A DNA stretch of 64,000 nucleotides, taken from NCBI GenBank assembly GCA_026874595.1, contig CM049316.1:59965676-60029675 (forward strand), written 5' to 3'. Position 1 is the stretch's first letter, and every line of letters starts with the position of its first letter. Of the stretch, positions 12,001-24,000 are shown in pieces. Made by a program: the position numbers and the translations under genes. Source of the stretch: Sipunculus nudus (Eukaryota; Annelida; Sipuncula; Golfingiida; Sipunculidae). The notes beneath the pieces are model-generated. The model was not told the DNA's origin, made no database searches, and worked only from the letters and a program-made list of their open reading frames with translations.

Positions 12001-15000
12001 TGTAGTGTACTTAAACTGGTCAATTACTGGTCAAAGTAATTGCCCTTATTTACAGAAGTTGTCTCCTGACCTACATCTATCTACAGATGTAAGAACCATG
12101 GAACTAACGCAACTCAAGCCTTCTGGTGTGGGGATATACTAAAATAATCTACAGGATAATAATGGGTTGAGGGTATGTTTATATGTATGACTAATGTTTG
12201 GCTATCATATGCAAAGCAACAAATGAAAAGCTCCTTTAAACAAGAGATTGCAATCACAAAAGGCATGTGGTTATAACGAAGTATGTACAGTGGAACACTT
12301 CCTTGTGACCACCCCACAATTGCGACCACCCCCACAATTAAGACCATTTTATAGGTCCTGAATATATGATCCAGGTAACTAAGAATTTTTCACAAATATG
12401 ACCACCTCTAAATTACAACCACACTGGGCAGTCCAAGGGGTGGTTGTAATTGTGGAGTTCCACTGTTTATGTAAAACTATGATGTTAAGAAAGATGCTTC
12501 TTAATATAAAGACAGGATATGGTATAGAATGATGAGGAACAGAAGAATATACAAGATGTGGTACAGATATAATGCAAGTACCTTCATGATTTTGTTCAGA
12601 CTTGACAGCTTTTTCTTGCTGGAGAAGTCGTACTGCTTTGCTGGCCTGGAAAGCTTGCTGACGCCTCAACTGGTCTTGTTCACAAGCCGTGCGGATAACG
12701 TCCATCTCTGAATGAAACATGTAAATCTATGAATCTCTTTTCTCAAAGAATTACTGTTTCAACAATTTTAATTAAAGCTCTTTAAATTCAAGTGAATGTT
12801 AATCAGAGCCTAATACAGGGCTCCCAACAGGCTTAAGAAGAAATATAGTAGGAGTTTTATGGAAGCATTTGAGACAAAAATACAGATTTTATAGGAATTT
12901 TAAGCCAAAATATATGAAGAATAGAGGTGTTCATTGCGCAATTGTGTTTTACTCAATTACATACTATGACCATCATTTCTACAAGCAGCATCTGGAAGTC
13001 TGCTAGATTTAGATGGCAGTACTTGTATGACTGTAACACTGGCATGCAAAATTCAACAAATGAGCTGAATGGTTACAATATAACAGGTCTTTAAAATAAT
13101 AAATATTCAATAACAGTTACATCAGAAACAATTTTCCAGTAAAAAAATAAAGGATAATATAGGACATTATAGTCTAAATGCTGGAAAATATAGGAAATTA
13201 TAGGAGACCTTTATTTTCATAGTAAAATTCAGAGAAAAAGTGGGAAATATAGGAGCCAGTGGAAGCCCTGCTGTTTACCAATGAAGAACAAAATATACTA
13301 AAACATTTGGCAAGGAGCACCAAGGATTGTCATTTAACAGAATGCAAACCTGAATCTTCACTTCTCTACACATTAAAACAGGCACTAGTGGTCATAAAAA
13401 GTTATCTATAAAATGAAATCTAATGTTGCCATTATTAAATGCCATCATTCACATATAAAGACTGATCACAGGTTTGTTAGATGGATAAATGTGCAATATG
13501 GGTAACAGGTCAATTCAACTTCAATGAATCATGCGTGTTAATACTGGGGTGTGCATGCAATTATGTGCAAGGTCAAGGCTGTTGTATTTATCTCTGCCGT
13601 CAACCTTGAATTTCTGCATTGTACGGTGACTTTGAAATAGTGACATCGTAATTACTAGTGATGTCAAAATAGTTACCAAGACGGGGATCAGTTTTATCAT
13701 GTAAACACTGTAGTAGTTTTTACATCAAAATTTCCATGCAATCATGACTAAAATCACTGGTAACTCCATGACCTTTAACTTCGAAGTAAACTGCCAGAGG
13801 GTGACCTAAAGAAAATCCTGGATTTTATATATGTTAAACAAAATGATATCATTATATGCAAATTAAGTAGACTATCATGATTGATAGGTCGACATTCTAT
13901 GAAGAGATATCAAGGTCTTCCTTAAAATTAACACATCAGAAGACATCAAAAGTGAACCCCCAAGCTTGCTGGCTATTTCATAGGATTATATGCATAATAT
14001 TTGTTACAAGGAACCACTTGGTAAAAGGGATTTATTTATTGACGAGAAATACGTATTGACAAAAGGGATACACAGTGACGGAAAAGCACATGTGTGTGTT
14101 TATATATATATATATATATATATACTGTTGAAATTCCCAGTCAATTTTGCAGAAGAGGTGGGAACAAATGTCAAGAACACTAGTGCCCCCTAGTGGAGAT
14201 TACTGATACAACTCTGCAAGTTGAATGACTCTTCAGCTTATTTGCTTGATAGATGCCAATATTTCATTAAAGGGGCCTATTCCATTATCTGTCATTTAAA
14301 ACTATAATCCTTTGAACATTTTTTTTAAAAGGTAAGAAAATGCTATCCCACAACACAGGCTATTTATATTTCTATCCATGTACATAACATGGGGCCCATT
14401 AAACTAATCTAACAAGGACATCTGACAGCAAGTCAACCAGAACAGAGTTTTGTAAAGGGTGTTTTGCAACTGGTGAACTTTCAATTTCTGCACCAATGCA
14501 ACCAACCACCTTAGGTTACATAGATTTTCTATTCGTCAATATGGCTGTGTTTACTAACAGTTTGATAAACAGGCTTGTTTGTCAATATGGCTGTGTTTAC
14601 TAACAGCTTGATAAACAGGCTCATACATCCATCACAGAGGTATTATAAGAACTTTCCTGAATTACACTAATAAGCCAGGAATAACAAACACTATACAGAA
14701 AAGGTAGTGGAATAGCGGGCTTTAAATACAGCATCTTCCTATGAAAATAACTTACCTTTCCTCCTCTCTGGGACAACAGAATGTAAGCCCATCAAGAACA
14801 GAAAGTGGGTTTTGTAGTTATAATCTGGCTCCTTATTGAGCTCGTCTGGATCAATTGTTGAGACCAGTGGTGATGGGGATTTTTCTTCCACCACCTTTAA
14901 TGGCTGCTGAGGTGGTTCCCCGAGAAGTTGCCGCCGGTTACACTGCTTCAGGTACGTCAGCTCTACAACACACAAATGTCATGAAGTGATGCATAAAGCT

Positions 15001-18000
15001 CTATCATGTAGACATCAACCCTTAATAACAGTGTTGGGACCAATGTTCAGTGTAATCGATGATCCATCAGCTCATGCATACATACGATCCAGTGGTCGAT
15101 CTTGCATTGCCATAACCTATTACAGAGGCTTTATAATGACAAAAGATAAACTTTCATTAAATTTATTTAAACAAATTTAAGAACAATCTAACAAACTTTT
15201 ACTGATAATTAATCATGAAATTACACTGAAATTCAACACTTTTCAAAACGACTACTAATGGATCATCAGTTGATAATATGCAGTCAATTATCGATAATAA
15301 TAAAGGAAGTGATTCCCAACACCACTTGATAATAGGCGAGGATGACACCGTGACATCACTTTAATGACATCACAAAGTATAAAAACAACTATGCTTCAGC
15401 TAAACCACAAGATTTCACAGTAACCATTATAGCAACATGGCAGTGACTCCATCAGTTAACTCAAGCTTAAAAATAACCCCAGTTACCTTACAGAAACATT
15501 CTAGTCATTAATTGACACAGTTGATAGGACAGTTAATATAAAGACATAAGAAATGGATTATTGAGTAAAGCATGACAGGTGTGTGATATTTATTCCAAGG
15601 TATTTGAGGTCACATCATACTCTAGCAAATTCTGACTGAATTAAAAAGGATGTCTTATGATCTCAATTGGTAACAATGTGTTTACCCCATATATTAATAT
15701 CTAACTGATGAATAACAATTACAAATACAATGCAGTGTTACAAAGCTGTTTAAATACCAGGTGAAAAACAATCACATACACCACTGGGGTAAGTCACCTT
15801 GACCTTTGTTGCTTGAAAAGTTTTCTTTTAAAAAACTAGGTGATCTCTCTATTGACAAACTGGGGAAAAAGTTGATGCTTTTCTTTTATCAGAGACTTTG
15901 GACTTAATGTTGTATTTTTTATTTAATGAAATGTTGTATTGGTTTATCATCCCATGTCATTTAAATTTAATGTGGCAGCTGCCATCTCCAGTGTCACATT
16001 GAAATCTGTTGACTAAAGAATCAAAATGAACAGAAATATTATGACTGAGCAATAATAAAAAGAATATGAAAACTGAATTTATGATAATGGGTTTATTTGT
16101 ATTAAGAATTGAGGAAAAATGCTATAAAGGAAAAAGATATTAATACTAAGTGTCAAGCCAGCAATGTCAGTGATAGAATCAGGACACCATGCTACAGGTG
16201 CAGGGGTAGCTACAGTTTGTATCTCTTGACCACAGTTGGCATGGATAGTGCTATCGGGTATTCCATTGAGAGTTTACCCTATGGATAAGCATGGAGCATT
16301 GGCATGAAATTCTAGCACTTGTTGTGGGATTGAAAGTCATTCCATTAATCATATATAGAAAATAAACTTACTATGTATCAAGCTGCATGAATATATTGTG
16401 TAAATGTGCATCTGTAAAAGTGACTTCATCCTTTATGCTCCAAGAGCATAAACATTTGCTGTTACAATCGGAAGGTACCAAGAACCCAGTGGAGAGGAAG
16501 TGACATCATTTCTTCATGATAAGTACCCATACTTTCAGACATATTGATCATTTAGCTGTAATTTTAGTCCCAATGGAGTCATCTGAATTAATAATAATAT
16601 GTAGGGGTTATTTGTGCCAAAAGACATTTAGGCAAATCTGTTCTATGATCCATAGAATAAACTCTCAATGGAGTACCTTGTAGCACCAAGCATGCCAACC
16701 ATGGTCATGCAGTATGGTACATACTGTAGCTAGTGCTGTGGCCATGCAAATAACTCAGTGCTCAGGTGGAAACTAATGAGAAAATGTTTTTTTAAACAGT
16801 ACATGGCTGGTTTCCTGCGACAGGCAGAATGCACAGCCTGTCTGGCAAAAGAGATTCCATCTCAGGTCGGAAAGCGTGTAAAAATGTGAAATTATGTTGT
16901 CCAGATTTTGGGGCTTTGATGTTTGGGGAAACTTCCATATTTAATACAAACACAGGCAAAACTACAGGGTTCCTGCCCATATGAGAGTAGATCTTGTATT
17001 GGAGAGGTTACATACCTTTAAATCTACTGTTCACAGGACTGCCTGAAGTGTCTGTAATTAAAAGGTGACCATCATTGGGAGGTGCATATAAACAGGTTTC
17101 CCCGCATGTATTTTATTTCATTTAAACACCTGTAAAGGTAATGTCGGGTTTATAATCTATTATCAATCATGATATCAATCTTATCTTAAAAGCACTTTTT
17201 ATCTCAGTCAAAAGTTGTAAGGTTGGTGAACAGTCGGCTTTAATATAAAGGGAGCTTTGGTACAACATGAAGAGGTGTTTCTTCATATACAAATGTGGTA
17301 CAGATAAAACCACATTAGGTTTTTGTTGAGACTTGACAGTTTTCTCTGCTGGAAAAGCTCCACTACTGTTTTTTTTTTTTTTTTTTTTTTTGGGGGGGGG
17401 GGGGGATATGGGGGGATGGGGGTGGAGGTAACCGTCTCCATTTTTAATGCTGACTATCTCATTCTTAAGCTAAGTATGTTCATCTGCAGAGTTCCAAAGC
17501 TTCTGTTTCGACTGCGACATGGCAGTATCAAACGCTTCCTCTCATTTTATATCCTGATGATAACCAGGCCCTGTGAATACTGCACCTATGAGCACTGGGT
17601 GTGTAATTGTCCCCATTGGAGGGTCATACAACTTAGGAACCCCCAAAAGGCACACTTGTTTGTGAGTGAAACACAGCTGTTGGGCACAGACTACCCATTA
17701 AGCCTGCAGAGTGCTCACCCTGGGTGAGGGCTGTCCGTGAAAAATCTCACCACCTTGGCTTACATTCAAACTCATTCAAATCTCCCAGCTTTGAGTCCTG
17801 TGCTCTACCCCTGAGCCACTGAACTCATTTGAGGCTTTAGTAGGGCTAAAACTGTGGACTTTCAGCTCTTGAGGTCAAATGCTTTGAGCTGTGTCCTACC
17901 CCTTTACATCAAGTGTGGCTACAAAGCATGTCCAGAAGCAAGGTGACAGCACAGCTTCAGCAGCACCAGCATCAGCAGCAAGCCCAGCTGTCCACCTGCT

Positions 18001-21000
18001 GCCTACCAGTCCACATTACCTGGGCCAGGTGCTGTTGTTACATGCTGACAGTACTAACTGATGCTGCAGCAGGGCTCACAACCTTGCACCTGGTGCTGTG
18101 GTTACAGTTACCACTCAATGGTGTACAGTCACAACAACAGTCACCTGAAGATCAGGCTCTGAGCTGATACAGTTCTGCTGTGATATATAGCTCAAGTTTA
18201 TCCCAGTCTAGCATATCAATAAATATTTAAATATTAGTTGGCAAACCAGGCAGGTGCTGCCACCTTGTGGCTCAATTAATAATTATCTACACAACATTGC
18301 CAAATCCTTGAGTATTTGGGGCTGGAATTTGATTCAGACCTCAATCATATTTTATGTGGCATGATTGTTTCATACTAGGCATGCTCCGCTTTTATCACTA
18401 ATTCTGATATACCTGTGCTGTTATATAAGTGTGCATTTATTAAAGCAGGGGTTTCCAGACCATTTCATATAAACCTACACTGTAATAATCATCATAACGG
18501 TCCTATTGTTTCAGAATAAAAGGCTGCATTTTTCAAGCCTTCATAGTTTCTGGTTCACATCCCTAAACTCAGGTGATATGTTCATCCTCAGCAGAACCTA
18601 GAACTACCTTCAGACACAATCCTTGCCCTGGGTCTGGCCTTAACAACATCTGCTCTGGTTGCAATGCTAGCAAAACAAAATCTAATACCTGCAACATCCC
18701 ACACACACAAACTGTTCACAATTTCTTGTTCCACACCTGAACACAGGTGCGGTGTGCATCCAGATGAACCTAGCCAAAACACCAGCCTCACCTAACTACA
18801 CCAGCTCTTTAAATGATGTTAACTATACTTAACTCAACCGTCACATCATTCTAAGCTGTCAGCTCATATTGCTACAGTCTGGACCCCTGCCCCTTATAAC
18901 AACACCTGGACCTTCCCCTGGACACAGGTGTGGTATTTATCGACATGTGGACTTAATCTTGGGCCATCCTAAACCACAAGCTCCCCTCCTCCCCCTTCCT
19001 CTCTCTTCCATCCATGAAAACTAGTATACCCTCACCTAGCCTTTCATGGACAATACACCTATCTGAAGTAAAATAAATACATATTGCAGATCATCACTGT
19101 CAAGACATTCTTTAGAAGGTATTTACCAAGCAAAATATGGGTGCAGATCCCCCCCCCCCCCCTTTTTTTTAAATTTTAACTTGGACCCCCCTCCACACAG
19201 ACAGGTGTTATATCTCCGCAGGTGAACCTAACCATTTGAAACAGGTGAAGTACATCTGAACACCCCCTGATTTCACTATCTATGGATCCACCCCTGCCCA
19301 CACCATTGTGATATATACCCAAGATAAACCCAGCCCCGCCTTCCCATGGCATCCTCACCATGCTCAAAAGCTCAGATTGCCCAGACAGGTAAACAATACC
19401 TGGTTTTCTGGTCTTCCTGTCTGCCGTAACCAAACAAACCAGCAATTACAGGGCACCAACCTGCTAACCTAACTTGCATTACCATGGCAACATTATACTT
19501 TTCTTCAGATCAATCGTTTAATAATCTTGACAGAGCCAGAAGGCAGGTCTGTTTACTTTAACATGGGGAGTTGATTTCCTGTCAAAGGCATCCATAACAA
19601 AAGACTTTAGAGGTCTTTACAAGCAGTTCTGTCACTTTTGACATTTTTTTTTTTTCCTCTGTTCTATTTATAAATCATGCATTTATAGCCCTTTCAAAAT
19701 GAATACCCAAGTCTATACAATAATGGATATTTTCAATATCATGTTTCCTCTTGAATTTATATACTACACCCAGAGGGTATATTTCACTTTTTAAATTTGA
19801 TATATGAAATTAAGAGTGAAAATACTCAACCCATAATTTTAACAGTATTTTGGAGTCTCCTCCTCATTCAGTAACATGTGGTGCCACCCTTTTATCATTT
19901 AGATATTTCTTTTTGTTCACCTTATATTACTAGAATAATTTCATATTAGACAATATTAAAATTTCCTATGTGTGGATACAGTAACTACAATTTTCATGAT
20001 CATCCCTGTAATTTTTATTGTGAAATTTGACAATTATGAAGCACTGGATCTAGCATGAGTAAATACACCTGATATATTATAATAGCATTAAATTAACCTG
20101 ATATATTAAGATTACCAATGTAAATATTAATTTACTGATCTCTGATAACAAGTGATTTTACTTTTAAATATAAGACAAAAGAAGAGATATTGTTATATTA
20201 TTAAATAGAAGTGAACTTCACACTCAAGAACATTGTGTGTTTTTTTAGGAACAGTTCCTTGGCCCATTGGTGACTCTTTCTATTGAATGAGGATGAAAAT
20301 AACCATACGATAAGAATGAGATGTTACTGTGAAAGCCCTCTGGATATCAAGTTTTAAATGCAAGGGGCCAGAAATAATTCAGGTCATAAACTGCAGCTAT
20401 GACATTAGCTTATCTCTATGGAGATACAGTGGAAACTGTCTGAAAGACCACCTGTCTTATGAGACCACCTGTCTATTAAGACCACCCTTGGGTGAACTAA
20501 AAGCATTCACAATGGTTATAACTGACCTATCTAATAAGACCACCTGTGAATTAAAGACCACTTTTTAGCTAGTCCCATGGGTGGTCTCTTAACACAGGTT
20601 TCACTGTATTTACCATTTTGCTTTTGAAGTTCTTGTACTGATAGAACTGGGGACATCTTAACCACAAGGCCACAGCCTTCCCTTCAATCTACTGCTTTAT
20701 ACAATCTTACGGAGCACCTATAAAATAAAGGTCCATGTTCTGATATGAACCCAAATTTTCTCTGTGCTATAGAATCCTATCTTGAGTGGCTTGAAAATAA
20801 CTACAGTGCAAAACATATTGGGTAATTAACAAATGGCTCTGGTGCCTCAGTGCCATTAAGCTCCACAACTAAATCAATACAGGCTTTTGCTGCAGTATGT
20901 ATGGCTAGGAAAAAAGGTATAAGGCTTGGAAGTCAGTGCTTTTAAAATTAATGCTGGCTAAGAAGTAAAAACCAAAATATTTACAGCCTCTTCAGCTGGT

Positions 21001-24000
21001 TTGAAAATAATTGTAAGGGCACTTTATTTGAAAATACTGGCTTATGGAATGTATTGGTGAACCTTATGTTGAAAAGATGAAAATGATTTACAGTCTTTGA
21101 AGGGATGGGTGACTGAAAATGAAGAGTATGTAGGAGATTCAATCAATATTAAATGCTGCAGAAAGAAAACTTGTAAACCACTTACAGCTTTCATGTATCA
21201 TTTCAAAGGATGAAAAATCTACCAGTATAGATAAAAGTATGAAATATTGAAAGACATAGCAAGATAAATATAGTGAAATGCCATGGTCAAATGAAAAAGG
21301 TTATTAATTTGACAAGTATTTGATACATGATACCAAGAAATCACAAAGTGGTTTTATGTGAATGGAATTACATTAAAAAGCTGACTTGTATGAAATAAGA
21401 TTATCTGCAAAAATAAACAAATTTAAGTGACTGATAAAATCACCAACTGAAAATAGTGAATTAACTGACAACCTGTGGCAACAGAGCATGAAGTATGCAC
21501 AGAATGCTTTTATCTATGCATCAGAAACATTCCAGAATATGCTCTAAATTCAACTGAATAATCAGTTAAATCCAAAGTAAAATAAATTTGCTATTGACCT
21601 TGGAAAGGGACAGAAGTCTGACAGTTTTTTTATTCCTAGTATTTTTACCAGGAATCGTTATGGCAACCATTCATCCCGGGGTTGCCTAACAACAAGGTAC
21701 TGACAGGTATCACGGAAAACAGAGGGATCTAAACTGGGAACAGCCCATTCAAGTTCAACAGGTAGAAAAAGTGCTGACTCGATCAGACCATCAAAAAGTG
21801 ATCGCCGAGGGCATATTCACAAAACCCATCTGTTAGCAATAGGTGGCTGACAAGGTGTAGCGTAACCTCTGTGACCCCTGGAAATGTCAAGCAGCCGTAG
21901 CAGTCACCAGAGCGCATGTTACTGACATGATCGCTAGTCATGTGTGACAGGGTGGCTTGTAGTAGTGACTTAAATAGTACAACTAGTTATGTAGCTTACG
22001 CACAATGCACCAAGTAACATCCCTTGGAACTCTGAGTGTTTTCCGCTCTCACACAGAACCACAGCAGGTGGAGAGAGCATTAAAGCTCAACCTGTCAAGC
22101 CCACTTAACCCTAACCACATTAAACCCACCGAACAGCGGTACGGATTGACTACAGATCAGCCAAGTAAACCTGTTTGGGAGTTTATGATACTAGCAGGCG
22201 TCTCATGTGGTCTACGAGATTTGCTGATGTCAGCGATAAAAACCTTGTCACTAGATTCCATCTACAAGCGTTCCTGTAAGCGAGCATCATATACTTTCAA
22301 ATTACATGGCTGGTATTCAGCCTGTCATGGCACTAAATGAGTAAGGGAAGACACTGTACTTGTCCCTGACATGGGCTAAATATACACAGAGATCCAGAGG
22401 TCTAGAAGCTCAGCTGTAAGCTCAATTTGTGTTTCCAGTAACTGATCAGTCAAGTCATAATTTTTTGTGATTATGTGGTCTGTTGTTGTATCATTTCCAC
22501 AGACAAATACTAAGTATTCAGTGCAACTTGTACAACCTTTTATTATGACATCATTATTTCTGTGACCAATAATGTTGCCTTTGAGAAACACTGAAACTGA
22601 AAGCCTTGCTTAAAACTGAAACATCTATTTTTTTCACAGAAGCCTGGCATATTTCCAAAATAGTATAGTAAAATGAAACTTACAATACAGAGCAGTTTAT
22701 TGGCTAAAATTGAAAATGTAAGCATTATAAGTTATAATGGACAGGTATTGCATTATTCTTCTTGGTTTCAATGCGTTAAGTATTTGTAGTCAAAATGCCT
22801 AGACATTTTAATGTGATTGTTTCTGGGTATGCTTTTCAGTTGTATCTAAATTTAGGTATGTGGACTTCAGTAAGCCTTTGTTTATTAGTCCATTCATCAC
22901 AGCTGCGGTCACAGGTTACAAGCACATGAATCTCACTCAGAACACTTACTATTCCCATGATATAGAAATATTTACTCCTCAAGACTACACTGAGACCACT
23001 TTCTATTATCATGTCACTGAAAATGCCATTTACCTGGATGTCATCCACACTGCCAACTACTCACATGTCACTGAGAAATGATTAAGACTGAAGTAAGATC
23101 AAGACTGACTACTCAGAAGCCACTTAGACTGCTCTCTACTCAGATGTCATTAAGATTAATAACTGCTTTCATTTCACTGAAAATTCACTGACAAGTCGGA
23201 CAGACTGCTACCTACTCAGAGAGCATTTGACTATGCACAACTCTTGTTTTTATATGAACTACTCGGCTTTCATATGAACTACTCGGCTTTCATGGATTGC
23301 TTTCACTATGGACTCACCTTTCTTTTCCTCCTGTGAAGTAAGGCCAACTGTTTGAAGGAAGTTCATTTTCACTGGCGACTGGTCCAGTTTGAGGGGGGGA
23401 CCAGACTGTATCAACAACAATCGTTCTCGCTTTTTGTCATACTCCTCCACCGTATCATTATCACTCTCATCGCTGTGATAAGAACCATTCTTCCGGGCTT
23501 CTCGTAACTTTTTCTCCTCCAGGTCTAGCTTACTCACCACGTTTTGCGACCGTTCTGTTCGGGATTCCTCCAGGCTGCGTGACAGGTTGACACCAAAATC
23601 ACCATGTTTACCAAGTGTTAGATTGTGCAGATTTTTGAGGTGGTTAATAGGAGGTCCAGAAGGTGCCATAATTACGCTAGATGGGTTAGGGGTGCTAGGT
23701 TGTGTGCTACTGACAGTGTGATATTTCTCTGGGTCATATAAATGTTTTGGCATACCCTCATAATGCTGGCTCAATGCAGGTTTCCCTAGCGGCACCTTCA
23801 ATGCATCCTGTGCCGGTGCCCCCGATTCTTGTCGTCCAGGTTGCCGCAAGTCTTTCGGTCCTTCGTGACTTCCTTTTGATGGCATTAGCCTCATACTATG
23901 ATTACGCCCAACCCAGTGGTTATGGTCCATGCCATTCACTGCAGCGTTTTCAAAGGGTCTATGGAAATTGTTTGAAGATGCTTTGTAATGGTTTGTATGC

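Larger units (their letters stand above)
12708..14755 (-). other. GSE1 intron 11
   Basis: 2048 bases, AT-rich, with a (TA)n tract at 14092-14124, a CTCF-type motif at 14184-14196 and a ~125-bp repeat (14491-14640) that has an inverted partner upstream of exon 9. No coding sequence seen. Confidence 0.8.
17052..23317 (-). other. GSE1 intron 9
   Basis: 6.3-kb intron with a decayed exon 12 copy (17286-17368), a T23G14 tract, a SINE-like element, a C14 tract, a MITE (20425-20608), a CpG-containing block at 21640-22340 and degenerate repeats at 22900-23240. The CAG-rich frame at 17913-18167 is on the wrong strand for GSE1 and has no recognisable domain. Confidence 0.75.

Noticed and set aside
17913-18167. 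84-codon plus-strand frame with a Gln/His-rich start (QLQQHQHQQQAQ)
   Set aside because: CAG-rich sequence gives such a frame easily; it lies antisense in a GSE1 intron, lacks splice partners and has no recognisable domain.
22005-22340. 111-codon plus-strand frame
   Set aside because: No domain or family resemblance; kept only as part of the high-complexity block, not as a gene.
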